64,000 nucleotides of DNA, taken from the NCBI RefSeq assembly GCF_019670105.1, contig NZ_AP023032.1, positions 218,501 through 282,500 on the forward strand. Reading direction: 5' to 3'. This DNA comes from Agarivorans albus. GTDB lineage: Bacteria > Pseudomonadota > Gammaproteobacteria > Enterobacterales > Celerinatantimonadaceae. Made by a program: the position numbers and the translations under genes. The notes under the pieces were generated by a model, which was not told the origin of the DNA, did not search any database, and saw nothing but the letters and a program-made list of their open reading frames with translations. This document shows, one piece after another, positions 27,080 through 37,756 of the stretch. Numbering within the stretch: position 1 is the first letter of the stretch; the number at the start of each line of letters is the position of its first letter.

Positions 27080-29353
27080 TTACTGCAAGCTTTCTTCTGT
27101 TAACGGGTAACGACACTGCGGTATGCTGGGAGCTCGGGTAAAGTCTTGCTGATCAACTGAGAAGCGGCGTGGCGAAAGGTAGTGATCAAAACTTACTTGG
27201 GGCTTGCTCCAAGCACCATGTACCGTGTGAACTAAACGCCAGCAAGGTTGGTCGGCTACTACAAGCTTTAGTTGATTGTAGCGTTGCTTCGCTAGGTCAA
27301 TTTCACCCGTTAGGGTGAGTCCATAACGTAGTCCGGATAATTCTTGAGGAGCTAATCTTAGTTTGCCTTGCTCTAACTCTGCGCGTAGCGCCAAGTTAGT
27401 AAATTGGGTGATGCCTTTAGGCAAGCTTTGCGGATCTTGCCAAAACACCGGCCAGCCACTGGCTATAAAAGGATTGGGTTTTTCATAATACTGCCGCGGG
27501 CTTTCAATAATTTGGTCGAGGGTCACTTCTAAATCGGCACCTGGCAGTTGAATTAACTGACTGTGAAAATCAATCGAGCCATCAATACTTGAGCCAAAGT
27601 CATTGAGCTTACCCCTTAACTTTCCCGCAAGCTCTAAGTCTCCCACTAAGTTAAATTGGCGATTATTGGCTAAGCGCGCCAGTGGGCTAATATCGAGCAA
27701 TAGGCCTGAGATTTCAGCTTGCCAAGGTTTGTGCTCTTGATCTAACAAGGCTTGTCCCTGTAACTCAAATTGGCCTAAGGGTAGCTCACCATACAAGTTA
27801 AAATAACCAATCTCTTGGTCTGCACCCAAGTCGAAGCTGACATGGCTGAGTAGCATACCGCGATAAGCCAGCTCTGGAGCTTCAATAAACACTTGGCTTT
27901 GTGGCTGCCAAAGTTGGTCAATGCTTTGCCACTGACCATCTTGAATTACTTGCAGTTGACGCAGTTCAACATTTAAACCGGTAGCTGAAAAGGGAAGTTG
28001 ATCAGCGTAAGACAGCAGCTTCACTTGCTGCAACTCAAGTTGTTCAATGTTTAGCTGTTGTAGTGGTGCAGGGGCTTTAGTAGCGCTTTTTTCTTGGTTG
28101 CTTGTTGTAGTGCTGTCACTTACAGGTAACCAATTGGGTTGGATCGGAATTTCATTATTGCTTAGCAGCAATTGATGGAGAGTCAGCGCTTGCTGTTGCC
28201 ATTGATAACTTAACGACAAACCTAGCTGCCCTTTAAATAGCTGGCTACGTAAGGCATCTACGGCAAATAGGCCATCGCTTATTTGTCCGCTAGCGGTAAG
28301 ATCGCTGAACTGAATGTGGTCAATACCTAACTCATCGGCAATAAAAGCATATTCGCCGCGCAGTTTGTTGGCTTGGTAAGGCCAAGGGCTGGCTATGTTT
28401 TCTAGCTCTGCCGTTAGTTTGTTCAGCACCACATTGTGGCCTTGTAACTGAGTGGCTAAGCTAAGTTGGTTTAGTAATAAATTGTCAATTTGAATACTGC
28501 TTAACCAAGCAAGCTCAGGTAAGTTATTTAACCAATCTTGCTCACTGGTTGATGGGGCTGCAGCTTGATTTTCTTGAGCACTAGGTTCTGGAGCAAAGTG
28601 CTCTAGTCTAAAGTTGTTTAAAGCGAGCTCTCGTATGGTGAGTTGCTTATTGCTCAGTTCGGCAGAAGCATAAACCGAGCCTTGTAATAGATCGGCACCA
28701 ATGTGCTCTATCACTAACTGCTGCTGGCCATAGGCAAGGCTTAACTGTGGCAACATGATGTCTTGCCATGGGGTTGTAAGTCGCTGAGCTGAACTATGCA
28801 AGGTGAATTGCCAATGGCTTGGCGCGGGTTCGTTAAGATCAATCTGCCAGTCTTCTATCGCTAATTCAAAGCGTTCTAGTCGGTAAGACTGTTGCTGGTC
28901 TTGCCATAATAAGTCGCCGTCTTTGAGCAATAGCTGATTGATTTGAACTGCGTTTAACCAGCTGATGTTGTTGGCTTCGTTAGGCTCGCTGCTGTCTGAT
29001 GTTTGGCTAAACAGTTGTTGAGTAAGCGCTAGTTGTGGTTGTTCTAGTAGCAGGCTATCTATCTGAATTTTGCCCTGCAGCAAAGGCATCAAGGCAAAGT
29101 TTAACTTGGCTTGCTTAGTGAGCATGGCTGCTTGGCCAGATTTAGCGAGCTCTAAGTCAAATACCTCTATGCTGAGAGGCTTGTTGAGTGACCATTGCGT
29201 ATTGTTGTAGTTAAGTTGCCAGTCGCTTTGCTGATTGAACCAATGCAAAAAATCGCTTTTGTAGCGATCTGGATGGAAAGAGAATAAGAAAAAGACCGAA
29301 GTTGCCAGCAACAGTAAAAAAACAATGGCAAGCAGGTCGAAAAAGCGTTTCAT
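27080..29353 (-). CDS. AsmA-family inner-membrane protein
   Basis: The 757-residue protein has a single N-terminal membrane anchor (about residues 5-25) and a long periplasmic beta-rich body with the AsmA N-terminal pattern (SLNKPLSIEVFDLELAKSG) and C-terminal AsmA region (GDLELAGKLRGKLNDFGSSIDGSIDF). AsmA-like proteins help lipid transport between inner and outer membranes, based on family knowledge. The C-terminal end lies 7 bases beyond the LysR copy, converging with it. It is 124 bases downstream of arnF on the same strand and could be read through from the arn operon. Confidence 0.85.
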   Translation of the reverse strand: MKRFFDLLAIVFLLLLATSVFFLFSFHPDRYKSDFLHWFNQQSDWQLNYNNTQWSLNKPLSIEVFDLELAKSGQAAMLTKQAKLNFALMPLLQGKIQIDSLLLEQPQLALTQQLFSQTSDSSEPNEANNISWLNAVQINQLLLKDGDLLWQDQQQSYRLERFELAIEDWQIDLNEPAPSHWQFTLHSSAQRLTTPWQDIMLPQLSLAYGQQQLVIEHIGADLLQGSVYASAELSNKQLTIRELALNNFRLEHFAPEPSAQENQAAAPSTSEQDWLNNLPELAWLSSIQIDNLLLNQLSLATQLQGHNVVLNKLTAELENIASPWPYQANKLRGEYAFIADELGIDHIQFSDLTASGQISDGLFAVDALRSQLFKGQLGLSLSYQWQQQALTLHQLLLSNNEIPIQPNWLPVSDSTTTSNQEKSATKAPAPLQQLNIEQLELQQVKLLSYADQLPFSATGLNVELRQLQVIQDGQWQSIDQLWQPQSQVFIEAPELAYRGMLLSHVSFDLGADQEIGYFNLYGELPLGQFELQGQALLDQEHKPWQAEISGLLLDISPLARLANNRQFNLVGDLELAGKLRGKLNDFGSSIDGSIDFHSQLIQLPGADLEVTLDQIIESPRQYYEKPNPFIASGWPVFWQDPQSLPKGITQFTNLALRAELEQGKLRLAPQELSGLRYGLTLTGEIDLAKQRYNQLKLVVADQPCWRLVHTVHGAWSKPQVSFDHYLSPRRFSVDQQDFTRAPSIPQCRYPLTEESLQ

Positions 29354-29477
29354 ATTGGCGCAAACTCCATGCGACTTATTAATAACTTATCGTATCTATC
29401 CAACAATACTTGAGTATTCACATATTTAACAGCACGGGCTTCACCCCTTTTACATAAAGGCGCAACAAACACAGAGC

Positions 29478-29900
29478 TTAACTTTGCTTGGCCTTTTTGC
29501 TCGGAAATACCAGATAGATTCCTGCTAGTATCAGCACTATGCCTAGGGCCTTTGGCCAGCTAAATGCTTCGCCTATCCAAGGTAAACTAATGGCTGCTAC
29601 ATACACGATAACATAGCTTAAGCTAAGCATGGGGTAAGCAAGTGAAAGAGGCAGGTGTTTTAATGCCATAACCCAGCACAGCATTGATAAGGCATAAAAG
29701 CTTAAGCCAGCTACTACGCTAATGTAGTAAGGTAAATAACCTGAGACTAAAGCACTATATTGCGCTGCATGCCAAAGCTCCTGCAAGCTTGTAAATTGCA
29801 GGCTTAATTGGGTCATGCCCCATTTCATGGCTAACTGAGCCAGCGAAATAAAGGCGACACTTAGTAAGGCTAGCACCACACTTTGCGGATGGTTTTTCAT
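29478..29900 (-). CDS. arnF: ArnF-like EmrE-type flippase subunit
   Basis: The 140-residue protein has four membrane helices of the small multidrug resistance/DMT fold. With ArnE it flips undecaprenyl-phosphate-L-Ara4N across the inner membrane, after which ArnT uses it. I chose ATG 29900 ([10 protein letters not shown]), whose ATGA overlaps the ArnE stop; the longer in-frame start at 29963 has no ribosome site. ENDs in a basic KKAKQ tail. It is the last arn gene of the operon. Confidence 0.85.
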   Translation of the reverse strand: MKNHPQSVVLALLSVAFISLAQLAMKWGMTQLSLQFTSLQELWHAAQYSALVSGYLPYYISVVAGLSFYALSMLCWVMALKHLPLSLAYPMLSLSYVIVYVAAISLPWIGEAFSWPKALGIVLILAGIYLVFPSKKAKQS

Positions 29901-30256
29901 AAAAACTGTTCCACTCCACCAAGAAAGGCAACACCTAATACAATCAGTCCCACGCCACACCACTGACGCGGAGTAACCGTTTCATTAAATGCAAACTTAG
30001 AGATAAGCAACATGATGACAAAGTTGCTGCTTAACAGCGGGTAAGCAACCGATACGTCCCACTGGCTTAATACTCCTAGCCAAAAAATAGCGCCCAAGCC
30101 CAAGAAAATAATGCCTAATAATAAAGGTTTAGACAGTAGTTTCTCGAGCGTGCTTAAATTTGGTTGAGCGGCAAACAGCAAAGCCGCACGTTTCTGCCAA
30201 TACTGACTTAACGAGCTACAGCCAATAGACGCCACAATCAGCATTATATTAAGCAT
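29897..30256 (-). CDS. arnE: ArnE-like EmrE-type flippase subunit
   Basis: The 119 residues form four helices of the EmrE/DMT family ([33 protein letters not shown]). It is the usual partner of ArnF. The start lies 3 bases after the arnT stop and the stop overlaps arnF by 4 bases (ATGA), so all three genes are coupled. The sequence [15 protein letters not shown] is typical of ArnE. Identity as E rather than F follows gene order. Confidence 0.88.
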   Translation of the reverse strand: MLNIMLIVASIGCSSLSQYWQKRAALLFAAQPNLSTLEKLLSKPLLLGIIFLGLGAIFWLGVLSQWDVSVAYPLLSSNFVIMLLISKFAFNETVTPRQWCGVGLIVLGVAFLGGVEQFL

Positions 30257-30259
30257 AAT

Positions 30260-31909
30260 TTAGTCAGCTGCTGCTTGATAATAAAGGATGGTATAGCGGC
30301 CTTTATCGATACGCTCGGTGGTTTCAGGCAGCGTGCCATCCATATCCGGCTTATCGCGATAATAAACCATTACTGGCGCATGCTGGCGTTGCTGCTCAAT
30401 AAACTCAGCTAAGTGCTTGGTTTCGATAAAGCGATGTTGGGAATCTGGGTATTCTAAGCCATAACGCACTTCGCCTTTTTGACCGACTAGGTATACGTCT
30501 TCACGCTTAAAGTACCAGTTAAACGCCGACATAGTATCGGGGTAATCGGCTACTAACACCGTATTCGGCTCTACTAAATGCGAGATTTGCTGCATAAACT
30601 TAGCCGGCATTTTTGAGTAGATACTTACATTTGGAAAGGTTGCCCAAGCTAGCATGAATAAGCCCAAAGGCATCAGCATGTAGCTAGCGACTTTGCCGTT
30701 TAAGCTGGTGGCTTTAATGGCTATAAAGGCCATGGCCGACCAAAAAGCAAAGATGCTAAATAGCAACCATGGGCGGTAAGCTTCTTCGGCGTCTAATGGC
30801 AGTTTGCCTGCGTAATGTAGTACCAAGGTGGTTACGGCAAGTAATCCAAATAAAACTGCATTTAACCAGCTTCCCCAGGTTAAACCCTTACAGGATTTGG
30901 CAAAAGCCTGTTGAATACCAAAGGCAAACAAGATCGCCAGCGGTGCCATTATTGGCAAAATATAGGTTGCTAGTTTGCCCTTAGCCATGGAGAAGAATAG
31001 CAGCGGCAATATCGCCCACAATAAGGCGTAGCGTAACAATGGTGAGTGCATTTGGCCTTTTAAGTGACCAATTGCACTGGGCGACCAAAATAACCAAGGT
31101 AAAACGCCAGCCGCTAAAAATGGCAGGTAGTACCAAACAGGCGCCGAGTGCTGGGCGTTGTCTGCCGCAAAGCGCTGAATATGCTCAATCCAAAAGAAGT
31201 AGTGCCAGTAGTCTGGCTCTGCAGCATGAATGGCTAAGCCCCATGGCAGACAAACTAAAACGGCCAGCAGCATTACCCACCAACCCCACTTCAAAATGGT
31301 TTTAAATTGCTTATCCCAAAACATATAGGGAACAACCACTAACACAGGTAAAGCTAGCGCTAAAAAGCCTTTGGTAAGTACTGCGCAGCCACAATAAAAA
31401 CCGGCCAAACCATAATATTTGGCCCGTTGCCGCAGCTCTTCGCTGCGAATGGCAAAGTAAAAGGCGGTAAAGCTGGCGGTTAGCCATAGGTTAAGCATGC
31501 TGTCTAATACGCTGTAGGTGCCCACGCCAGACACCATAAACATGCTCAAATAAATGCCAGAGCTTAACCAAGCAACCGGGCGAGAGGCAAAGCGCGCGAG
31601 CAGCAAAAATATGCAAAAAGCCGCCCCTAAAGCGCTAAAGGCTGAAGCAGCACGCACCGCAAAGTTAGTTTCGCCAAAAACAAGTTGTGAGACCGCGTTC
31701 ATCCAGTAACCCATTACTGGCTTTTCGAAGTAGCGCAAGTCGTTAAAACGAGGAACTACCCAGTCGCCACTACTTACCATTTCGCGAGAGATTTCAGCGT
31801 AACGCAGTTCATCGGGAGACCATAGATCACGCAGACCCAAGGGTAATAGGTACAAAATGATAAAGAATATCGGCACCCAAGTAGCTAGGTTAATTCGTAA
31901 GTGGCGCAT
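30260..31909 (-). CDS. arnT: Undecaprenyl-phosphate-L-Ara4N transferase ArnT
   Basis: ArnT moves 4-amino-4-deoxy-L-arabinose from its lipid carrier to lipid A phosphates in the periplasm. The 549 residues are a GT-C glycosyltransferase with about 12 membrane helices; the catalytic loop LWSPDELRYAEISREM (about residues 30-45) and FNDLRYFEKPVMGYW follow the family pattern, with the key Asp in the SPDE segment. I chose ATG 31909 (MRHLRINL), which has AGGAAG upstream. The ORF could start 36 bases earlier, but that lies in the arnD overlap zone. This is the fifth arn gene. Confidence 0.93.
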   Translation of the reverse strand: MRHLRINLATWVPIFFIILYLLPLGLRDLWSPDELRYAEISREMVSSGDWVVPRFNDLRYFEKPVMGYWMNAVSQLVFGETNFAVRAASAFSALGAAFCIFLLLARFASRPVAWLSSGIYLSMFMVSGVGTYSVLDSMLNLWLTASFTAFYFAIRSEELRQRAKYYGLAGFYCGCAVLTKGFLALALPVLVVVPYMFWDKQFKTILKWGWWVMLLAVLVCLPWGLAIHAAEPDYWHYFFWIEHIQRFAADNAQHSAPVWYYLPFLAAGVLPWLFWSPSAIGHLKGQMHSPLLRYALLWAILPLLFFSMAKGKLATYILPIMAPLAILFAFGIQQAFAKSCKGLTWGSWLNAVLFGLLAVTTLVLHYAGKLPLDAEEAYRPWLLFSIFAFWSAMAFIAIKATSLNGKVASYMLMPLGLFMLAWATFPNVSIYSKMPAKFMQQISHLVEPNTVLVADYPDTMSAFNWYFKREDVYLVGQKGEVRYGLEYPDSQHRFIETKHLAEFIEQQRQHAPVMVYYRDKPDMDGTLPETTERIDKGRYTILYYQAAAD

Positions 31910-31922
31910 GGTACTTCCTGGT

Positions 31923-32837
31923 TTAACTGGTATGAGGGCGAACAACCGAGGCTTGATGACTTAACCAGCCTTCGCGCCCATCCATTTCTATATTTAATAT
32001 GCTGTCTTGTGGCCAAGTGACATAATCTTGATCTAACAACTCACACAGCGGTACAAACTCAATGCCTTGCTGTTTAGCGCTAATAATCAGCTGCTCAAAC
32101 ATCTCTGCGCAAACAATGCCTTCAACCTCAGCGTGAATGGTGTAAACATTTAAGGCATCGGCTTTAATTCGCTCAAGAATGGCTTGGTTGTAGTTGCTCT
32201 CGTCTACGCCGTCTTGGCCAATTAATTCATCATAGGTTGGCAAGGTAACCGGAATTTGTGGTGCCATTCCTGGTTTGGGAACAAAAATAGATTCACCTCG
32301 GCAATCGCTGTTGTAGCGAAATGGAAAGGCTTCTTTTTCATCTAGGGTGGTTTCGGTACAGCGCCAACCGGCTACTGCGCTGCATTGCACGTCTTTTCCG
32401 GTGATTTCTTCAAGCAGCTGATAACCCTTACGGATTTCCTTGCCCAGTTCGGCTTGCGACATGCTGTCGGTTTTCATCTGCCACTTGTGGTGATCCCAAG
32501 CGTGCAAGCCAATTTCATGACCTGCTTGGTCGGTATCTTTAATCACCGAAGCAAGCTTTTTACCGATCACGGGGCCAGGCCAAAAGGTGCCTCGAAAGAT
32601 AATATCCCAACCGTATAAGCTGGCCGCTTTTGAGCGGAGCATCTTCTTCAAGAAAGCAGGACGCAAAAGGCGCCAAATATGGCGCCCCATGTTGTCGGGT
32701 CCAACGGTGAAGAAGAACGACGACTTAATATTGTGGCGTTGAAAGATGTCTAATAACTTGGGCACGCCTAAGCGCGTGCCACGAAAAGTATCAACATCTA
32801 TACGAAGGCCAACTTTAATGGTGTCTTTCGAACTCAT
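31923..32837 (-). CDS. arnD: 4-deoxy-4-formamido-L-arabinose-phosphoundecaprenol deformylase ArnD
   Basis: ArnD removes the formyl group that keeps Ara4N on the lipid carrier. The 304 residues are a polysaccharide-deacetylase (NodB) fold. The metal motif (RIDVDTFRGTR, residues about 12-22; and HEIGLHAWDHHKW, about 105-117) is visible. It overlaps no other gene; the start is 3 bases after the arnA stop. Ribosome site is weak, as expected for coupled translation. Confidence 0.93.
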   Translation of the reverse strand: MSSKDTIKVGLRIDVDTFRGTRLGVPKLLDIFQRHNIKSSFFFTVGPDNMGRHIWRLLRPAFLKKMLRSKAASLYGWDIIFRGTFWPGPVIGKKLASVIKDTDQAGHEIGLHAWDHHKWQMKTDSMSQAELGKEIRKGYQLLEEITGKDVQCSAVAGWRCTETTLDEKEAFPFRYNSDCRGESIFVPKPGMAPQIPVTLPTYDELIGQDGVDESNYNQAILERIKADALNVYTIHAEVEGIVCAEMFEQLIISAKQQGIEFVPLCELLDQDYVTWPQDSILNIEMDGREGWLSHQASVVRPHTS

Positions 32838-32839
32838 TA

Positions 32840-34816
32840 TTACTCATCAACAGCTGTTTTTAAGAAGAAGTCGAGGGTTTCCTCGATGGTGTCTTCCATC
32901 ATAATGCTTGGTTCCCAATCAAGTAAACGCTTGGCGTTGCGAATGCTTGGGCGACGATGCTGCACGTCTTGGTAGCCGTCACCGTAGAAGGTTTTGCTCT
33001 CTACCAAATGGTAGCCGGCAAACGGTGGGAATTTTTCGCGCAGTGGGTGAGCATCAAACTTCTCAACCAAAGTTTCAGCCATTTGCTTGATACTGGCTTC
33101 GTTGTCTGGCGAGCCAATGTTGATGATCTGTCCATCACATAAGCCGTCTTTGTTCTCAATAATCCGGAACAAGGCTTCAATGGCCTCAGAAATATCAGTG
33201 AAACAACGTTTTTGCTCGCCGCCATCAATCAACTTGATGGGTGTGCCTTCAACTAGGTTCAAAATTAGCTGAGTAATCGCGCGACTAGAGCCAACTCGTG
33301 CTGAGTTCAAGCTGTCTAAGCGTGGGCCCATCCAGTTAAATGGACGGAACAAGGTAAACTTAAGGCCGTCTTTCTTGCCGTAAGCCCAAATAACTCGGTC
33401 TAATAACTGTTTAGAGGTCGAGTAAATCCAGCGCTGGCGGTTAATTGGACCAGTAATTAGCGGTGAAGTGTCTTCATTAAACTCATCATCGGTACACATG
33501 CCGTATACTTCAGAGGTAGACGGGAAGATGATGCGCTTGTTGTACTTTACACACTCGCGAACAATTTTTAAGTTCTCTTCAAAATCTAATTCAAATACAC
33601 GTAACGGATTACGGGTATATTCAATCGGAGTCGCAATCGCTACCAGTGGCAATACAATGTCACACTTCTTAATGTGGTATTCGATCCATTCGTTATGAAT
33701 GGTAATATCACCTTCTACAAAGTGGAAATCTGGGTGGCTTAAGTGCTGTTCAATTTGATTAGCACTCATGTCCATGGCGTAAATTTCGTATTTACCGTCG
33801 TCTAGTAAGCGCTTGGTTAAGTGGTTCCCAATAAAGCCGTTAGCACCCAATATAAGCACTTTTTGGCGGCGTTTTGCAGCAATAACAGCGCTGGCTTGTG
33901 GACCAAAGCGCATGCCCGCTACTAAGTGCATTTCAGCTGCTAGTTGTTCGCCATTTAAGTACAAACCGTTTTCGGTTTGGCCTGCATTTACAATCAGAGA
34001 TCCTTGAGTACAAGCAATGGTTAACGGCGCGGTGGCAACAATAGTACCTGGCGTTACATCAAACTCTTGCTCGCTGGCACTAGTGCTCCAAAAAATCACC
34101 TTGCGCTCACCTAAAAAGGTAAAGGCGCCTGGGAAGGGTTCGGTCACTGCGCGACATAAGTTGAAAATAGTTTGCGCATTGTCGGCCCATTTTATTTCAC
34201 CGTCTGCGGGAGTGCGGCGACCAAATACCGTTGCTTGGCTTTCATCTTGTGCACTTAAGCTATGCGTACCGGCGATTAATTGCGGTAAGGCAGTTGCCAA
34301 TAACTGGCTGCTTAGCTCGGTTAGGCGGCTATGCAAGGTGGCCGCAGTGTCGTCAGCATTAATGCTAAGTTTTTCTTGAGCAACAATGTCGCCTGCATCA
34401 GCTTTGCTGGTCATGGCATGTAAGGTTACGCCTGTTTCAGTTTCGCCGTTTAATAGCGCCCAATTTACCGGTGCGCGGCCACGGTAGCGTGGTAAAAGTG
34501 AACCATGTAGGTTAAAGCCGCCTTTTGGCGCTAGCTCTAGTACTGCTTGGCTGATCATTGAGCGGTAGTAGAAGGAGAAGAATACCTCAGGCTGCATCGC
34601 CTTAATTTTTTCTATCCACAATGGATGATTTACGTCTTCCGGTGCAAATACTGGAATACCGTTACGTGCCGCTAGCTTAGCTACAGATTCAAAAAAGACA
34701 TTTTCGTTGCCATCGTCTAAATGGGTAAACACTGCGGCGATTTCTACACCTGCATCGAGAAGACTTTTAATACCAGCACAACCAATGTTGTGATAGGCAA
34801 ACACCACTGCTTTCAT
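32840..34816 (-). CDS. arnA: Bifunctional UDP-Ara4N formyltransferase/UDP-GlcA dehydrogenase ArnA
   Basis: The 658 residues contain an N-terminal formyltransferase domain (about residues 1-305; [20 protein letters not shown] with the catalytic N-H-D set) and a C-terminal NAD-dependent decarboxylating dehydrogenase (about 316-658; [10 protein letters not shown] Rossmann motif, TSEVYG and YSTSKQLLD catalytic regions with Tyr and Lys). Together they oxidise UDP-glucuronate and formylate UDP-Ara4N. The gene lies between arnC and arnD, the standard order. Confidence 0.96.
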   Translation of the reverse strand: MKAVVFAYHNIGCAGIKSLLDAGVEIAAVFTHLDDGNENVFFESVAKLAARNGIPVFAPEDVNHPLWIEKIKAMQPEVFFSFYYRSMISQAVLELAPKGGFNLHGSLLPRYRGRAPVNWALLNGETETGVTLHAMTSKADAGDIVAQEKLSINADDTAATLHSRLTELSSQLLATALPQLIAGTHSLSAQDESQATVFGRRTPADGEIKWADNAQTIFNLCRAVTEPFPGAFTFLGERKVIFWSTSASEQEFDVTPGTIVATAPLTIACTQGSLIVNAGQTENGLYLNGEQLAAEMHLVAGMRFGPQASAVIAAKRRQKVLILGANGFIGNHLTKRLLDDGKYEIYAMDMSANQIEQHLSHPDFHFVEGDITIHNEWIEYHIKKCDIVLPLVAIATPIEYTRNPLRVFELDFEENLKIVRECVKYNKRIIFPSTSEVYGMCTDDEFNEDTSPLITGPINRQRWIYSTSKQLLDRVIWAYGKKDGLKFTLFRPFNWMGPRLDSLNSARVGSSRAITQLILNLVEGTPIKLIDGGEQKRCFTDISEAIEALFRIIENKDGLCDGQIINIGSPDNEASIKQMAETLVEKFDAHPLREKFPPFAGYHLVESKTFYGDGYQDVQHRRPSIRNAKRLLDWEPSIMMEDTIEETLDFFLKTAVDE

Positions 34817-34844
34817 GGCTTATTCCTTAACTGTAATAGGTAAA

Positions 34845-35849
34845 TTAGTTATCGTTGTTATCAGCGTTAACGTCGTTGTCACGGGCCTGTTTGGTTGCTT
34901 CGCCAACCAGCACATCTTGTACGTAGTAGCGTGGCCTTGCCCTTACGTCGGAGTATATTCGGCCGATATATTCGCCTAATAAACCTAGGCCAACAAATTG
35001 AGCACCAATAAAGATAAACAATAGAGCAAATAGCGGGAATACCCCGTCAACACCCCATTCCGCGCCATAGATTAGGCGCATAAAAAGTAACACTAAACCA
35101 AATAGGCCACCTAGTGCGGCAATTGCACCACCCATGATGCTAAGCATTCTTAATGGGGCAGTAGTCATGCTGGTCAGTAAATCAAACATTAGGTTAATTA
35201 AACCCATGATGTTGTATTTTGATTCGCCTTGTTGGCGCTCGCTATGTTCCACATCTATTTCAACGGTGTGGCGAGCAAAGCCATTAGCCAAAATAGGAAT
35301 AAAGGTACTGCGCTCATGGCACTGCAACATCGCGTCCACTACGTGGCGACGATAAGCGCGTAACATACAGCCGTAGTCATTCATCTCTACGCCCGTGGAG
35401 CGTTTTACAATCTTGTTGATCAGCATTGAAGGGTAACGGCGTAAGCGACTGTCTTGGCGATTTTTGCGCACCGTACCAACCGAGTCGTAACCTTCTTCGG
35501 CTTTCGCCACCAAATTAGGGATCTCTTCTGGTGGGTTTTGTAAATCGGCATCGAGGGTCACAATCAAGTCGCCGCGTACATGTTCAAAGCCCGCCATAAT
35601 CGCGTTATGCTGGCCATAGTTGCGGTTAAGAATAATGCCTACAACATGGCTGCCTTCTTGGGCAGCAGCTGCTTCAATTTGATCTGCGCTGTTATCTTTA
35701 CTGCCATCGTCAACTAGCAGCAACTCATAGTCTTTACCCATGGTGTCAGCAGCTGCACAAGTGCGTGTGATTAGCTCTTGTAAGCTATCGGCTTCGTTGT
35801 AAACCGGTATCACAATGGATACAAAATTGATGTCTTGCTTATGCCTCAT
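34845..35849 (-). CDS. arnC: Undecaprenyl-phosphate 4-formamido-arabinose transferase ArnC
   Basis: ArnC attaches formyl-Ara4N from UDP to undecaprenyl phosphate at the inner membrane. The 334 residues are a GT2 glycosyltransferase: [27 protein letters not shown], the metal-binding [12 protein letters not shown], the [10 protein letters not shown] segment, then two C-terminal membrane helices (about 235-310) and [21 protein letters not shown] chose ATG 35849, overlapping arnB by 11 bases; the longer in-frame start at 35900 lies deep in arnB. Order and overlap agree with an arn operon. Confidence 0.95.
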   Translation of the reverse strand: MRHKQDINFVSIVIPVYNEADSLQELITRTCAAADTMGKDYELLLVDDGSKDNSADQIEAAAAQEGSHVVGIILNRNYGQHNAIMAGFEHVRGDLIVTLDADLQNPPEEIPNLVAKAEEGYDSVGTVRKNRQDSRLRRYPSMLINKIVKRSTGVEMNDYGCMLRAYRRHVVDAMLQCHERSTFIPILANGFARHTVEIDVEHSERQQGESKYNIMGLINLMFDLLTSMTTAPLRMLSIMGGAIAALGGLFGLVLLFMRLIYGAEWGVDGVFPLFALLFIFIGAQFVGLGLLGEYIGRIYSDVRARPRYYVQDVLVGEATKQARDNDVNADNNDN

Positions 35850-37014
35850 GAGAAGGTCCAATATTTTGTTTGATTGCGGAAACAACACGTTCAACATCAC
35901 TTAGTTGCATGCCTGGAAACAATGGCAGCGAACAAATGCGTTGGCTGTTAAATTCGGTATTACTTAAATCTGGGTTAATCTCACCAAACCTAGTTTGATA
36001 ATTCTCTCGATAATACTTTTGACTATGGCAGGCTTTAAAATGAATGCCAGCGCCAATGCCCTGTTGTTTTAGCATGCTAATGAGCTGGTCGCGGTCAAAA
36101 CCACAAATACTCGGCTCTACTCTCACTATCATTAAGTGCCAACAGTGAGTATGCACATAAGATGGCACGCTCATGGGGCTAATCCCCTCAACATCGCTCA
36201 ACAGTTTACGATAATGCGCAACTAAGGCTTGGCGCTGAGCTGTGATGTTGGCTAAGCGCTGCATTTGACCTAAACCTAATACGGCACAAATGTCTGGCAT
36301 GTTGTATTTGTAGCCTGGCTCTATCACTTCCGCTTGTGGCGCTCGCCCCTGAGTTTCTCTATCAAAGGCATCTACGCCTAAGCCATGAAACTTAAGGCGA
36401 CGAATCCGCTCAGCTAATTCGGCGTCATTAGTGGTAAAAATGCCGCCCTCTGCTGTGGTTACATTTTTTATCGCGTGTAAGGAGAAAATACAGTGACCGG
36501 TTTGGCCAATGGGTCGACCTTTATATTCGCAGCCAATAGCATGTGCAGCATCTTCGACCACGGGAATATTGTATTGTTCCGCAAGGGCGTAGATGGCATC
36601 TAAATCGAGTGGGGCACCGGCATAGTGAACCGGAATGATCAGTTTGGTTTTATTGGTGATTTGCGCTTCAATGCGCTCTGCCGTGGTCATTAATGTATCT
36701 GCATCAATATCAACAAATACTGGCTTTGCACCCATTAAGGTGATTAGGTTAACCGTTGAAACCCAAGTCATTGAAGGGGTAATCACTTCATCGCCAGGGC
36801 CAATGCCCAAAGCTACCAGAGTGAGGTGCAAACCAGCGGTGGCGCTACTTAGCGCTACGGCGTGTTCGGCACCGGTATAGCTTTTTATGGCGTTTTCTAA
36901 CTCAGCGTTTTTAGGACCGGTAGTAATCCAACCGGATTTGAGTACCTCAACCACTGCGTCGATTTCTTGTTGTTCAATCGCTGGGCGACTTAGGGGTAAA
37001 AATGTTTGTTCCAT
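35839..37014 (-). CDS. arnB: UDP-4-amino-4-deoxy-L-arabinose aminotransferase ArnB
   Basis: The first gene of a complete seven-gene arn set (B, C, A, D, T, E, F). ArnB transfers an amino group from glutamate to the UDP-4-keto-pentose. The 391-residue PLP enzyme belongs to the DegT/DnrJ/EryC1 family: [45 protein letters not shown] and the PLP lysine in [15 protein letters not shown] (near residue 190). Its products make lipid A less anionic and give resistance to polymyxin and other cationic peptides. The upstream region has a LacI-type operator but no clear PhoP or BasR box. Confidence 0.95.
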   Translation of the reverse strand: MEQTFLPLSRPAIEQQEIDAVVEVLKSGWITTGPKNAELENAIKSYTGAEHAVALSSATAGLHLTLVALGIGPGDEVITPSMTWVSTVNLITLMGAKPVFVDIDADTLMTTAERIEAQITNKTKLIIPVHYAGAPLDLDAIYALAEQYNIPVVEDAAHAIGCEYKGRPIGQTGHCIFSLHAIKNVTTAEGGIFTTNDAELAERIRRLKFHGLGVDAFDRETQGRAPQAEVIEPGYKYNMPDICAVLGLGQMQRLANITAQRQALVAHYRKLLSDVEGISPMSVPSYVHTHCWHLMIVRVEPSICGFDRDQLISMLKQQGIGAGIHFKACHSQKYYRENYQTRFGEINPDLSNTEFNSQRICSLPLFPGMQLSDVERVVSAIKQNIGPSHEA

Positions 37015-37128
37015 GACTCTCGGTCAGCATATCTATACCAAAGTGGATGAAGTCTAACCGTGCTGCGGGTTTATTGAAAGGCTCAAACGTCGGTCTTGTG
37101 TGCTGATTAGGTAAATATCGGTGTTTTT

Positions 37129-37142
37129 TGTAAGTGCTTTCT
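37129..37142. promoter_or_regulatory. LacI-type operator copy upstream of arnB
   Basis: TGTAAGTGCTTTCT is identical to the distal lamB operator and shares four more flanking bases (TTGA) with it. It lies about 115 bases before arnB and 160 bases before the small secreted gene on the other strand. Confidence 0.45.
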
Positions 37143-37302
37143 TGAATTAGTGTGCTTGTTCCAATTTATGCAACGATGCAAACCATTTTCGCTAGCTAAT
37201 CAATACTCGCTGTTGTGCAACAATGCCCGCATTAAGGCCTTTAGCCTTACGCAGTTGAATTTGATTCCGCTGCTTAATTCATAAACGTATAGGGTATTAG
37301 TG

Positions 37303-37692
37303 ATGAATAAGATTCTAACATTGGTGACTGCTGCTAGCGCTAGCTTGGTACTGGCCTTACCGGCTTCGGCTGGGCAATTAAGCAATGAGCAAAAGCAACT
37401 GGCGGTTGATATGGCCAATAGCAGTGCGCGCTGTTTGGCGGCGCATGCTTATATTCATGATAAAGATGAACGACAAGCCTTAGCGCAAATTGTTGCGCAC
37501 ATGCCAGATGAGCAAATAAGTCGGGAATCATCAGCATTTCTAACGGTATTAGGTTACGGTTTGGGTGAGGCATCTATGGGTTTACATGCTGTCGAGCAGG
37601 AAAGTGGCAAACAAGAAGCGCTAGCTTTAGCCGAAACGGTTTATCAGAATAACCAGTGCAATATTGACGAAGTGCTAAAAAGTGTAAGTTAA
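37303..37692 (+). CDS. Small secreted protein of unknown function
   Basis: The 129-residue precursor has a signal peptide (about 1-24, ending in ALPASAG). The mature part is helical and has two Cys (ARCLAAH; NQCNIDE) that may form a disulfide. ATG 37303 is preferred over GTG 37300 because AGGG at 37291-37294 gives a better distance. It is divergent from arnB and shares its control region. I do not recognise the family. Confidence 0.7.
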   Translation: MNKILTLVTAASASLVLALPASAGQLSNEQKQLAVDMANSSARCLAAHAYIHDKDERQALAQIVAHMPDEQISRESSAFLTVLGYGLGEASMGLHAVEQESGKQEALALAETVYQNNQCNIDEVLKSVS

Positions 37693-37710
37693 GCGCTTTT
37701 GTTTAGACAA

Positions 37711-37741
37711 CCAAGCCTGAGAGCGGAGCAATCAGGCTTGG
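37711..37741. terminator. Hairpin between the small secreted gene and glpD
   Basis: CCAAGCCTGA (37711-37720) and TCAGGCTTGG (37732-37741) form a 10-bp stem between two convergent genes. A T-run is missing on both sides, so termination efficiency is uncertain. Confidence 0.55.
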
Positions 37742-37756
37742 TATGGTTAATGCCAA

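Noticed and set aside
26706-27116. 136-codon minus-strand frame with an internal repeat
   Set aside because: It is the antisense shadow of the duplicated LysR 3' end; the protein repeat is a by-product of the DNA repeat.
37690-37701. AAGCGCTTTT at the end of the small secreted gene as a further LacI-type operator
   Set aside because: Only one half fits and it lies over a stop codon at a 3' end, so chance is likelier.
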